This document shows, in pieces, positions 25,933 through 37,900 of a stretch of DNA of 64,000 bases. Position 1 is the stretch's first letter; the number at the start of each line of letters is the position of its first letter. The stretch is taken from positions 4,117,001 to 4,181,000 of the forward strand of contig NC_089433.1 in NCBI RefSeq assembly GCF_026210795.1, written 5' to 3'. The stretch comes from Rhizophagus irregularis. Taxonomy: Eukaryota; Glomeromycota; Glomeromycetes; Glomerales; Glomeraceae. The translations under genes were made by a program, and so were the position numbers. Below the pieces are notes generated by a model. That model was not told where the DNA came from. It ran no database searches and saw only the letters and a list, made by a program, of their open reading frames with translations.

Positions 25933-28376
25933 TTACAATATGTCGTTGATAACGCCCTCAGTATCCTCTTCGTTCCAGTCATCGATGATTCCATTGGCGG
26001 CCTCCCATTCACGTTCCATATCAGTTTTTGGACGTTCCTCGGGGATCTCTCGCGCTTTTCCCTTATCTGCCCTCATAGTTTCATACCCAGAGGGGGTGGG
26101 AATAATCTTGGCATTACGATTCTCCTTGTATACTCTTATTAAATCCGCGAGTTCTTTACGGCTAGGTGTTTTAGATAAGTATCCATTATATTCGATCCAG
26201 TCCTTGAAGCGGTCTACTACTTCCATAAGGTAGTACTGGTACTCATCCTCAATACGCGTTGTGGGACATTCCTCTACTTCAAACGCGAGTATTTCCCAGT
26301 CATAGTCATCTGACGCATCTTGATACTTGGCCCATAATTCCTTACCTGTATTGTAGAGATCATTGAAGACCTGGTCCTTTAAATTTTTAACCCACGGTTT
26401 GCGATCCCATCGGTGTCTTTCATGCCAAGCCCAGTGCGCTCGAGTGCCTTCCTTTGGTTCAGGATCCCGGTCGACTTCTGGTTCTGTGTCAGGTTCTGGG
26501 ATAAGTTGCTCTTTGGGAGCCGGTACTACTACAGGTTCTGTAGAAAATTTAGAATCTGCGAGGGATTCAGATTTTGTGGAAGATTCTGCGGGTTGTTGCT
26601 CAAGAACTGGGTCCACGGTTGTAGAATCCGAGTCTGATAACAAGTCGTCTAAAACGTCATAGTCATCTGGCTCGGGGGTGGGTTCTTCTTGGTCAGGTTC
26701 CTCGTCAGATAGATAACAATCTGAGAAGCTATCTATAGGTTCATCGGTGTTTGACTCACTAGTGTTTACATCGGGATCCGGTTGTTCTTCCCTTAACCCT
26801 TGTGGACGTTCTTTTAAGTGGTCAGGCTTGGGTGGAAGCGGTGGAGGAGTCTTGCGAATTACAGGTGCGGGTTTTTCTTCAGCGGGTTCGGGTTTTTCCT
26901 CTGTGGGTTCGGGTTTTTTCTCAGCGGGTTTATCCTCTGCAGGTTTCTCGGCAACTAACTCTACTTCCTCTACTGGTGCTTCCTGTACGTCTTGTACATC
27001 TTGGATTACTTTACTAAAATTCTCCGCGATTTTTGCTTTATCTAGTATGTAATAGTTTATTCGGGTACCTGAGCGGCTTACACGCATTTTGGGGGCGAAT
27101 TGTTTAATCTCCATACCGAATTTATTGTCACTTAGTGTTTTGTTTTCACCCTTCTCACTGCACCAGTTTTGGTAAGTACTATAGAAATTTGTACACGGGA
27201 TTTCAAGTGTATCACAATTGTCGGGCCACATTATTTCAAGGTAATATTGTATAAAACGCTGGGGATTCGGGATACTTGCTTCGATTAACTCCCGTTTCAT
27301 TTGAATATCAGGAATAGATCGGGGATTGAAGCCAGTTAAGTCTCGGCTAAGTAGATAGGACATGAAGGAACTGGCTGTATCCAGATTTTCTAATACTTTT
27401 ACGAGAGAACTGAAGTATTCTCTATTGCCCTTATATTTGGCTGAGACGTTGAGAGCTACAAATCTTTCATCCCCCATTTCTATACGGATTGGCATAGCAT
27501 GATTACTGAGGATCATGTAGCCAGCAAAGTCATCAATAACCTTCACATCTATCCCCTTTTCCTCGATAGAGATGTAAGGCTCGGTGATTAAACTCTTGAG
27601 TCGGTTGTTTGCCCCATGCCATTCCTTGCCTGACATATCGCATTCATTGAGGATGATAAGTTTTTTGGCATGAACAGCCGCATTGAACCTTCCCATTACA
27701 TCTTCAAGACGCGTAGTGGAAAGGAAGTTTTCACGGCCGAGAATACGTTCTCTGATAAAATCGGTTAAGATATTCTTACCACATCTGGGGGGACTGCGCA
27801 TGATAATTGCTGTACCGGGTTTTTTGTCTGGATTTTGAATAAGGAATGCGAGCCAGTTGAGGATGTATGTGGTTAACTGCTTGTCCTCCGCACACCATAC
27901 CTCATGAACGTGTCGGATGATTGGATTAACTAGATTTAGTTTGATGCGCTCAGCGGGTTGGGCCCTGAAACCTAGGAAGAGATTGAAGAATTCAGGATTA
28001 TACTTTGGTGCGTTTGGGGGATAAGGCATGAAGTTTACATCTGTATAACAGATCTTTGCAATTGAGGCTTGGAGAAGAAGATCCTTTAATTTGGTGGATG
28101 TGGTCGCATCACTGTCTTCTCCGGTATCTGACCGAATAATTACCTTGTGCTTAGTAGAAATCCCCTTGAGATCTGCGGCGAACTCGAAGTATATACTTCC
28201 ATTGTAAGCCTTCTTTTTCTAATCCACATGCCGGATTTTGTGGTGATGAAAGCCACAGAAGCCGAGATTGCTGAATTGACGCTTTCTTTCGTGTGTGTAC
28301 CTACACATTTTTTAAGAAGGTCATCGTAGAAGAAACGGTTGTTGGGGTTAAAGATTGCTGGAACTTGAGCGGCCAT
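25933..28376 (-). pseudogene. SF3 (D5/DUF5906-like) helicase, one frame break
   Basis: The ATG at 28376 gives MAAQVPAIFNPNNRFFYDDL up to about residue 54. The frame then steps -1 in an A-rich run near 28213-28222 into KAYNGSIYFEFAADLKGIST, which is continuous with the 698-residue frame starting at 28029. Counting from 28029, Walker A is SPPRCGKN (79-86), Walker B LIILNECD (124-131), the sensor ILSNHAMP (173-180), and Arg in DERF (189). This is the superfamily 3 pattern of viral replicative helicases. Residues about 345-540 are a disordered Pro/Glu/Asp-rich linker with EEKPEP-type repeats, then a helical C-terminal region. It is the first gene inside the right TIR. If the break is an assembly error the protein is about 810 residues and intact. 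Confidence 0.82.
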
Positions 28377-28404
28377 TTTTTGTTCTATTAAATCGAGTAC
28401 TAAT

Positions 28405-28965
28405 TTATAGTTACCTAATCTTCAATTGCCGAATGTATTTTTTCTGACGGGGGCAAGTGGTTATAGTTCGGTGGTCATAGTTTGATGGTCATAATTCGGG
28501 TGCCATAGTTCAGGTGCCATAATTCGGGTGCCATAGTTCAGCTGCCATAGTTCGGCTGCCATAGTTCAGGACATAGGGGGTCATACTTGGGGGGTCTAGG
28601 TGAGTATATAAAGGGTAATCATAGCGTGAATCAGGTTTTGGGGTCTAAGGGGCTGACTAAGGCTGCCATAGTATTATTATAAGGTTTTTCGTACTATGGC
28701 AGGTACTATGGCAGGAGATTCTGTCTGATTTCGGCTTTATTCGCGTTTTTATTCCGTTTTTAAGTAGTCTGCCATAGTTGCCATAGTTGTCATAGTAAGT
28801 TATATATAAGAAAAAATGTAGAAAAAAAAATAAGTGGAAAAATACCGTGGCAGACCATGGTACTGTGGCAGGTAAACCTGCACCACGGAGGGGGGATGTA
28901 GGTACTGTGAGGCCGCGAGGCCGAGGTGGGAGGAGCATAGCGAGGCACACTACCAGCCCGACGAC
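28405..28965 (-). repeat. Right terminal inverted repeat of the Polinton
   Basis: About 560 bp, inverted match to 5668-6288, ending CCAGCCCGACGAC. It has fewer copies of the CTATGGCA-bearing unit than the left copy. The near-identity of the two TIRs suggests fairly recent insertion or ongoing homogenisation. Confidence 0.9.
28418..28426 (-). promoter_or_regulatory. Shared ATTGAAGAT motif, right TIR
   Basis: Plus strand ATCTTCAAT, 42 bp upstream of the helicase ATG at 28376; the mirror of the site at 6267. Confidence 0.5.
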
Positions 28966-28970
28966 ACTAC
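28966..28970 (+). repeat. Polinton target-site duplication, right copy (ACTAC)
   Basis: Matches 5663-5667. On the minus strand it reads GTAGT directly after CTTCTTC, a possible 5' splice site of the interrupted minus-strand locus. Confidence 0.7.
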
Positions 28971-28986
28971 GAAGAAGATTACACCA

Positions 28987-29118
28987 TCATTTGATACACT
29001 CAACTTTCGGTATAATAACCATATTCCATATATCCGTTATTTGTTTTTCTGTTACATTCTTTTGCTTCATTATTCTCGTTGCGTCATTTATATTTCTTTT
29101 ATTTTTTTCACATAAATA
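28987..29118 (-). pseudogene. Possible reverse transcriptase relic
   Basis: A 43-residue open stretch on the minus strand ends EKQITDIWNMVIIPKVECIK. It resembles AKQVVYLHNTVLIPKLEYRM in the reverse transcriptase region of the LINE ORF2 in this window (KQ...N.V.IPK.E). It begins right after CTTGCAG, so it could also be an exon. Too short to decide. Confidence 0.3.
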
Positions 29119-29934
29119 CCTGCAAGTAAAAGAAAGAAAAGAAACGTTAAAACATTTCTAAAATAAAAAAAAAACTGACTTCCCCTCCCATTTACCTTAT
29201 TATCCAAAGTCCGGTGCGTAGTTTTGACCGGCATTCTGGGAAGGGAAAGATGAAGCCACACTAAAATTTTAAAAAAAAATAAAAAAAAAATTTTTTTTTC
29301 CGCGCCTATAGAGCCAAAGGACGAGGATAAAAGTTTAAAACAGAATGCATAAGATTCTTTTTTAAACTTTTGATACGTGTAACGGCTATAACGCGTGACG
29401 TAGATATTCGACCAGCATGAACTGGCAGTTTTATTGTTAATATCACGTGATAAATGATATACAATTGATCGTACAATTGGAGAATACAGTATGTATGATC
29501 TTAAAAATTTTTTTTAGTTAAAATTTTTTTTCCAATATAGATGCAATTAAAAGTCTAATATAATATTTTATTTATATATTGTACAAGACAATTTACAATG
29601 AAATTAATAAAATTATACTTTAAAAATAAAATATTGAATATTACGTGATCAATTCATTACTATTTACTACTGCCAGTTTGATTTTAAAAATTTAAACTAA
29701 ACTTTTTTAAGCAACTCCCTTTATTCGCCCTTTCTCATTTCTTTGTTTTATCCTTCTTCCCTTCCTTCATTCTTATAAAAAAAATTTTTTTTTATTTATT
29801 TTTTTTACGGTTTTTAACTGTCATATTTTTATTTATAAAAAAATAAACCATTTTTCTTCCTTTATCCTTTCCTCCTCTCGTATTTATCGTATTTATTTAA
29901 AAAAGCCCATGAAAAAAAAATTTCAAATTCTATA
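29119..29934. other. AT-rich intergenic stretch
   Basis: No gene seen. Contains poly(A)/poly(T) tracts (29260-29300, 29500-29530, 29780-29830) and CACGTGA-type sites (for example near 29452). Nothing else recognised. Confidence 0.5.
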
Positions 29935-31345
29935 ATGAAACGCTATAACATTTCAATTTTTTCTTCTTTTGCTAGGTGTATTTCATTTTCTGGGTGTACA
30001 TTTTGTAAGTTTTCAAAAAAAATTTTTTCTTTAATTTATTTTAATAAATGGTCACCACTAACAGTTCATTTTTTCCTTTTTTTTTTAGACAAACTTTTGA
30101 GTCTTTGGATGCGTTGGAATTCAGTACTAGGCAAGGGTTTTTTTATTATCTTTTTTATTTATAGTCATAGTATTAAGGCTAATGGAATTTTTATCTTTTT
30201 TTTAGACAGGTCTGGATGCGTAAATCTCAGTAAAATTCAGAAAATTTTTTTTAGACAGGTCTAGAATGTGGATTTTGGTAGGAAATGGTGAAATTGAAAA
30301 TTTTCTTAGATGAGTATAGAACATGGATTTCAAGATTTGAACATTTTCTAATGTTCATCTTTTCTTTTTCTTTCAGTAAACAGTCCTAGACGCGTGAATT
30401 TGTTATAAGAATTCTTTTAGAATGATCTGGACATAGAATTATGGTGAGAAATTAAATTTTTTTTTAAATTTTATTTATTCAAATTTTCTAATGTTACATC
30501 TTTTCTTTCTTTAGACAGGTCTGGACACGTGAATTTTGGGTTTTGGATTTTGAATTTTAACTTTGGATACGAGATTTAGGCAAGTAAATCAGATTTTTTT
30601 CTTTATTTTTTTTTAACAAACTTTGCTAACAGTTCGTTTCTTAGGCAATTTTTCAGATTTTTGGATGTGTGGGATAGATTTTGATAGGGAGGTTTTTTGT
30701 TAAATGATTTCTTTACGAAACATTTACTAACATTTTGTTTTTTTTTCTTTTTTATTTTAAGATTCGATGAGGTAGGTACCTTTGGAACATCGTAAAGTTA
30801 TGTGAGAGTTGATTTAAGTCAAGTCAACCTGTTGATTGTATTGAAGATAAGTACTGTCATTCAAGATCAAGACCAAATTCAATAATCTATCTTTGACATA
30901 TCAAGTATGACCTGAGTAATGGTCTGACACATTAAGTGCATAGGATTTTGGTGAGAAATTGGCTGATTTGTTCTCTTAATGAAATGTTTTCTAACATTTT
31001 GTACTTTCTATATTTTTATATGGTTGTCTTTAGATTTCTTTGATGTGCAAGAATTTGCTATTCTTTGAACTATTTATTTTAATGAAACATTCATTAATGT
31101 TTCAATTTTTTCTTTTTAGATGTGGGATAGGTAAGTTTCAAAAAAAAAAAAAATCAAACTTTAAAAAATTGATTTTAACTTTTTTTTTGTAGGAACTTCA
31201 GCTATAACTCTGAATGGCTGAATCGGGTAAGTTTTTGAAAATAATTTGAGACTCTTAAAAAATGTTCTTATTAACACTTTTCTGCAATTATATAGGTCCT
31301 GGCTTTAAAATTTTGAAACTTTATCTTCTGCAGGACTTCATTCTT
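29935..31345 (+). other. Decayed mini-exon array (plus strand)
   Basis: Exon-like blocks repeat, each after CTAAC-type or pyrimidine-rich sequence ending in TAG/CAG and often followed by GTRAG. The block core is ACAGGTCTGGACACGTGAAT or variants, at about 30206, 30254, 30376, 30421 and 30518, with weaker forms near 30090 and 30660. Later short blocks look like clean exons: ATGTGGGATAG then GTAAGTTT near 31120, and one ending GAATCG then GGTAAGTTT near 31230. The ATG at 29935 gives MKRYNISIFSSFARCISFSG, signal-peptide-like, with GTAAGT after it near 30006. Stop codons in several blocks mean that a simple protein-coding model fails. It may be a noncoding transcript or a dead relative of the 4-5.6 kb locus. 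Confidence 0.4.
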
Positions 31346-32899
31346 TTTTCTTAGCTTAAATTCAGATTTCAGATCAATCAGGTGATACTATAGATTCCCA
31401 CCTTGTTATGGTTGTGTCACCAGGGGCGCTATGTCAACGGAAATTTAGTACGTTGATCGCTTAAAAATCCGCGGCTATCCAATTATAACAAGAGGAAAAG
31501 GAAGAAGATTGTTGGCATAAATCATCTTCAACATCATTCTACATGTCAGATTATAGTATATATGATAGAATTATTTTTAGAATTTAGACATAGACAATGT
31601 ATTTGATGTATTTGTAAATTGTAATGTAATTTTATTATTAAAATTGCACAATAAATTTTACGATGAATTTATAGGTATTTTTTAATATGATCATATAATT
31701 TTTTCAAATTATTAGATTAATAATACATTATAATAAAAAATTAAAGAAATACTGCATTATAAAAATTTATCAAAAATTCATTAAATTCTTTATAGCATCT
31801 ATATAGCTGATGTGAAGTAATGAGAAAGAAACTATATAGTCAAAACAAAAAATTGCCGCTAGCACTTGATCATATAGTCATGTGACAGTAACATGCAAGC
31901 GGTGCTAAAGTCGCCAAATCATAAGTTTCAGCAATGTATTATAATCAAATCCATATCCAAAATTCTCTAAATCAGATTTTTGAATAAAAATTTTAATTCA
32001 AATGGTTTTAGTTAAATTAATAATTTATCGAATAAAATGAGTATCAAAAGAATAATAATAATAAATGAAAATTTAACAGATTCTAAGACATTTAATTGTT
32101 AAAATATTTTTCCTAAGTTGATTATAAGTTTAAAATTGACATAATATAAAATAATAATAAGAAATAATTATAAAATTTATAATTAATTAATAAAAATATT
32201 TGTAGTATTTTCATAATATTAAAATTTTTTCGAAATTACTTTTTAAAAAATTAATCGATTTTTATTGATAATTATTTTTTCACAATTTCTTAATTAATCC
32301 GAATTTCATTCTACACTCAAACGTTAAATCATTAATATAAGATACATTATTTAAATATAATTTATATCATTCTAATTTATAAATATAATTTAATACATAT
32401 TATTTTATTATTTTTTGTTAACTAATTATTACCTATATTAAATTCCTAATTATAAACAAAACTACTATAACCATCTTTAATTTACTTGGTATTACATTAT
32501 AATACTAAATTTTTCTATTTAAACAAACTCATTGGTTCTGGTGCGAAGCAATGGGTAACTGCTAGTGGTGTATTATTATTTATTTCGTCTTTTAGGCTTA
32601 GATCTAGATCAGTGAGATTTTACGATAAGCGCAATTTTTGTTTTTAATAATTTTTTTCTTATTATTTTACTAATTTTTTTTCTATTTTTTTTTCATGGTT
32701 CCAGCCCTTAAGTTTGGATTGTTGATATAATCAAAATAAATATATATTTTTTTATTGAATAAATATGTTTTTTAGTTAGAATAAGTATATTGTTTACTTA
32801 ATAACAAAAACACATAATTTATTTAAATTTAAATGAAAAATTTTATTGATATATTGATTTAAACTGTTGCAACGCAACTATTTTATACTAATATGTATC
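31346..32899. other. AT-rich intergenic stretch
   Basis: No credible open frame or RNA gene. A less AT-rich island around 31380-31500 and another around 32525-32640 have no recognisable feature. Confidence 0.5.
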
Positions 32900-33524
32900 C
32901 TATACGTAAAAGCAAAGGATCGAGAATGAATATTAGTAATTTGTAAATTTAATAAATACTAAATGTACACAAAATATATCATTAATTAGTCCGAAATGTA
33001 ACGAAGGACTATATATATCTACGCAAGTTGAAGTGTCATTCTGATATATAAAAATAAAAATAAATATATGTTTATCAAGAATCATACTATAAACATGTTA
33101 AGAATGATATTTTGGCTTTGCATGATGTGATATTGTGCAACAAAAAAACTTTAAATGGTACTTCGGACTTAATAGCGGATTCCGTTTCGTATTATTCGAA
33201 AAATATCGATGATTAGAAAATTTTTTCACTTTAACACTCTGTTAACCAGTCATCTCTATGTATCAATACTCATAAATAGTAAATTTTGTTTGCCTTTTAA
33301 TATTAGCAAAGATTTTTTTTTTATTGATAATATCATACTAATAAATAATACTTTACAGAATATGACGACTATGGCGTAGTTAAAACTTAATTTTTAATTT
33401 GGAAAGAATCTGCATCATTTAACCATATTTAAATAAAATAAACTTACAGGGACTTGAACTTTTATAGTTTTATACACTTTCTCCTCACACATATTAAAAC
33501 TATTTTTTTTTTATCTAAAATAAT

Positions 33525-35042
33525 ATGTCAACACAATTTCTTTCAAAATTAAGTCAAAACTATATTGAGTTATTAGAAGATGATGAATATTATGATATTA
33601 CAATTGAAGTTGGCGAAGATCCTAATGTAAAAATCCTTCGTGCGCACATGAGCATTTTGTGTTACCGTTCTCCATACTTGCGAAGAATTTTAGCTTCTAA
33701 CAAAAATCGAAGTAAGGAGAATATTTTAGCTCATATTAAATTATCAAATATTTCTCCCGAAGTCTTTCAAATTATTTTGAAGTAAGTTTATACATTAACC
33801 TGTTACGAAATATCATAGACTCAAATTTTTAAATTTTTAAATTCGAACTTTAAATTTTTCGTATAGATATATTTATGGTGGTATTCTTTCATTAACTGAT
33901 GACACTTTAGAAAATTTCAAAATTTTATTGACTGCCGATGAGCTGCTTCTTCAAGAGGTAGTTGATTATTTACAGAAATATTTTCTTGAGAGTAAATCTG
34001 AATGGATGGAACAACATTTGAACTTGTTCATAGAACAAGCTTTCAATCAAATTCATTGTTAGAACTTCAACAATTTTGTACGAATTTTATGGCAAACTCT
34101 CCAGAGAAAATATTTAAATCACTTGATTTCACATCACTTCCCGAAAAATCTTTATTTCAACTTATTAAAAGAGATGATTTACAAATGAAAGAAATCGAAG
34201 TTTGGGAGCATGTATTAAAATGGGGTCTTGCACAAAATCCCACACTCCTTCCAGATCCTAATACTTGGTCAGATGACGATTTCAAAACAATGGAAAATAC
34301 TTTACAACATTGTTTACCCTTGGTTAGATTTTTTAGTTTATCATCAAAAGAGTTCTTACAAAAAGTTCGTCCTTATAAAAAACTCTTAAAAGGTCAACTT
34401 TATGAAGATTTATTAAATTCTCATTTGGATCCTGATAGTGAATCAATTAATAATATTTCACTTCCTAGAAATATTAAAAATGATGAAATCATTGATTCAA
34501 AAATTGTTAATAATTTAAGTATTATCTCAACAATTTCAAGACGGATTGATAAAATAGTAATTAATAATAAATTTGATCATTTAAGAGAATTATATTTACC
34601 ATATAAATTTCAATTATTGTTAAGAGGAAGTCGAGATGGATTTTCTCCTAAAAAATTTCATGAGATTTGTGATGGTTTGCATAATACTGTTACTTTTATT
34701 AAGGTAAGTGGAACAGAAGAAATTCTTGGTGGATATAATCCTATAAAATGGGAATCTACTGGTTGGGGTAAAACAAAGGATAGTTTTATTTTTTCTTTTA
34801 AAAATAACTTTATTAAAGATGCAATTTTTAGTAATGTGGTAAATACAGATTATGCATTGAGATTTTACGTCCAGTGTGGTCCAAATTTTGGTAAAGATAT
34901 TATTTTATGTTCTAAAAATGATGAGACCGCAAATTATGATCATTGTTATTATCAAAGATGTTTTTATGAAAAAATGATAAGAGATATCAGTAGTAATTTT
35001 TCTATAAAAGATTATGAAGTATTTCAAATTAAAGTAAGATAA
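33525..35042 (+). pseudogene. BTB-BACK-TLDc protein, copy 1, one frame break
   Basis: Exon 1 (33525-33781) encodes a BTB start, MSTQFLSKLSQNYIELLEDD, with YYDITIEVGE. The intron 33782-33866 (GTAAGT...TATAG) is followed by YIYGGILSL. In exon 2 the frame steps -1 at a T run (34017-34019), where copy 2 has one more T, and then stays open to 35042. A BACK-like helical region and a C-terminal TLDc domain follow (LLLRGSRDGFSPKKFHEICD, GTEEILGGYNPIKWES). BTB domains mediate dimerisation and cullin-3 binding; TLDc domains are linked to V-ATPase regulation. The combination is expanded in Rhizophagus. With one base restored the gene reads through, so an assembly error is a serious alternative to loss of function. 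Confidence 0.85.
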
Positions 35043-36057
35043 ATGTACAATATTTTTTACATCAGATGAAGTATACTAATTTTATTTGAACATGAATTTA
35101 ATTTAGAAATATTCAAATTTAAGATTTATACATGCAAATTCTTTAAGGAAATTTTAATGCATGTTAATTGTTGTTTTATTTATATTTTTATACATTTATT
35201 CATTTTCGTATATTATTTTCGAAATTTCATTTCATTAATTTATCTCAGCCTTTTAGTTAAGAGCGGTAAGTCAACGGTCAACAATAACTTTGGGTTGCTT
35301 ATAATTTTTTCCTTTAATCTATCCATTCTTTTATATTTTAATGGATGCATGAAACTGACATTCTAAAAAGCTAATATGCAAATCATATACAGGGTCTATC
35401 CTAAATCTAATAAAGAAATGCGTTACAATTTTTTTTTTTTAAAAAAAAATCCTATACAGGATCGATAACGAACATAATAATTTGTAAATTTAATAAATAT
35501 TAAATGTATACAAAATATAAACAATTTATCACCGATGATATATAAAAATGAATGTCAATGATCAAAAATTTTTCACCGTTAACTAATATACAGTAAATAC
35601 TACCGTACAATATCTATATTATCGTATGGCTAATGCACGAATAAACTATCGATATTTGATATTTTACGCTATTGTACGATAATGAAAATATCGGTCAAAT
35701 AAAATCCACATGATCCTGGGCCGTGAGATAATAAAGGATTTATTAGACTTTCACTTGAATACTTGATAAAATCAAAAATATGACTCGTTTTTTTTATTTT
35801 TGTTAACATTGATCCACTGGCTTAATGATGCGTAAAATTTGTTTATTTTTTAATATTAGCTAGGATTTTATTTTTTTATTGGGTATATCATACTAATAAA
35901 TAATAATATTCTACAGACTATGACGTAATATAAACTTAATTTTTCAATTTGGAAAGAATCTGCGTCAATATTCCATTTAATTCATAATGAGTTAAACTTT
36001 TATAGTTTTATACACTTTCTCCTCACACACATTAAAATTATATTTTTTATCTAAAAT
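35043..36057. other. Spacer between the BTB-TLDc copies
   Basis: AT-rich. The left part is unique; from about 35440 it is homologous to the upstream region of copy 1. No gene. Confidence 0.6.
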
Positions 36058-37568
36058 ATGTCAACACAATTTCTTTCAAAATTAAGTCAAAACTATATTG
36101 AGTTATTAGAGGATGATGAATATTACGATATTACAATTGAAGTTGGCGAAGATCCTAATGTAAAAATCTTTCGTGCGCAAACGAGCATTTTGTGTTACCG
36201 TTCTCCATATTTACGAAGAATTTTGGCTTCTAATAAAAATCGAAATAATGAGAATATTTCAGCTCATATTAAATTGTCAAATATTTCTCCCGAAGTCTTT
36301 CAAATTATTTTAAAGTAAGTATATAGTATACAATAAACCTGACCTGTTATGAAATATCATAATCCCAATTATTCAAATTCGAACTTTAAATTTTCGTTTT
36401 AGATATATTTATGGTGGTATTCTTTCATTGGATGAGCAAGACACTTTAGAAATTTTCAAATTATTAATCGCTGCGGAAGAATTGCTTCTTCAAGAATTAG
36501 TCGATTATTTACAAAAATATTTCATTGAAAATAAATCTGAATGGATGGAACAACATTTTGAATTTATACATAGAACAAGTTTTCAATCAAATTCTTTGTT
36601 AGAACTTCAACAATTTTGTACAAATTTTATGGCAAACTCTCCGGAGAAAATATTTAAATCACTTGATTTCACGTCGTTTCCAGAAAAATCTTTAGTTCAA
36701 CTTATTAAAAGAGATGATTTACAAATGAAAGAAATCGAAGTTTGGGAATATTTATTAAAATGGGGACTTGCACAAAATCCTACACTTCTTCCAGATCCTA
36801 ATACTTGGTCAGATGATGATTTCAAAACAATGGAAAGTACTTTACAACATTATTTACCCTTGGTTAGATTTTTTAGTTTATCATCAAAAGAATTCTTAAA
36901 AAAAGTTCGCCCTTATAAAGAACTCTTAAGACGTCAACTTTATGAAGATTTATTAAATTCTCATTTGGATCCTGATAGTAAACCAACCAACAATGTTTTA
37001 CTTCCTAGAAATATTAAAAATGATGAAATTATTGATTCAAAAATTATTATTAATTTAAATATTATTTCAATAATTTCAAGACGAATTGATAAAATGGGAA
37101 TTAATGACATTTAAGAGAATTATATTTACCATATAAATTTCAATTATTGTTGAGAGGAAGTCGAGATGGATTTACTCCTAAAATATTTCATGAATTTTGT
37201 AATGATAAGCATAATACTGTTACTTTTATTAAAGTAAGTGGAACGGAGGAAATTCTTGGTGGATATAATCCTGTAAAATGGGAATCTCTTGGTTGGGTAG
37301 AACTAAGAATAGTTTTATTTTTTCTTTTAAAAATAACTTTATTAAAGATGCAATTATTAGTAATGTGGTAAATACAGAATGTGCATTGCCATTTTACACT
37401 TCACATGGTCCATATTTTGGTAGAGATATTAATATATATTCTAGTGATGGTGAGACCGCAAATTTTAATTATTGTAATTATAAAAAGTGTTTTTATGAAA
37501 AAATGATAAGAGATACCGAGGGTCAATTTTCTATAGAAGATTATGAAATATTTCAAATTATAAAGTGA
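36058..37568 (+). pseudogene. BTB-BACK-TLDc protein, copy 2, two frame breaks
   Basis: Same architecture as copy 1. Exon 1 is 36058-36314, the intron 36315-36402, exon 2 from 36403. Compared with copy 1 it lacks about 10 bp near 37106 (before the TLDc domain) and one G near 37296 (GGTTGGGTAGAAC versus GGTTGGGGTAAAAC). Both shift the frame by -1. TLDc segments LRGSRDGFTPKIFHEFCND and SFKNNFIKDAIISNVVNTE lie in different frames. The 10-bp loss is not a homopolymer slip, so this copy is more likely a true pseudogene than copy 1. Confidence 0.85.
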
Positions 37569-37900
37569 TAAGTTTGGTATCATTGTATTTGTTTATTTGG
37601 ATTTTTTTTCATCATTTATTAAAATATTAAATTTATTTTAAAAAAGGGATTTGTTTTATGTTTATTAATAATGTACAATATTCATACACATATCCTTTTT
37701 TCGATTAACATACGCTAATTTATTTGCAAATCGCATTTAAATTTATTTTTAGAAGTTCATCCATCATTTGAAAAAACGTATTTATATTTCATTTCAACTT
37801 AAACTAATAATTTGTAAAATTATGTTCTATTTATTGCTATTTTTTTTATATTTAATATAACTACCAAAGAGGTATCATTCGAATTTTCTTCATATATAAG
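37569..37900. other. AT-rich spacer
   Basis: Downstream flank of BTB-TLDc copy 2. Nothing recognised. Confidence 0.5.

Larger units (their letters stand above)
5668..28965. mobile_element. Maverick/Polinton-like self-synthesizing DNA transposon
   Basis: A 23.3-kb element bounded by inverted repeats and flanked by the 5-bp direct repeat ACTAC (5663-5667 and 28966-28970). Without the nested LINE it is about 15 kb, normal for the group. Diagnostic genes are an RVE-type integrase with chromodomain, an A32-like packaging ATPase and a DNA polymerase B with SLYPS, NTL-GALC and HTDGF motifs. An SF3 helicase lies beside the right TIR. Integrase and ATPase are on the plus strand; replication genes and most others are on the minus strand. 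The usual Polinton major and minor capsid genes and the adenovirus-like protease were not found. A retroelement Gag and retropepsin occupy the space between integrase and ATPase. Confidence 0.9.
32900..37580 (+). repeat. Tandem segmental duplication carrying two BTB-TLDc copies
   Basis: About 32900-35045 and 35440-37570 are homologous with an offset near 2.53 kb. Similarity includes upstream DNA (TTTGTAAATTTAATAAAT at 32940 and 35480) and the promoter-proximal TATACACTTTCTCCTCACAC. Confidence 0.8.
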
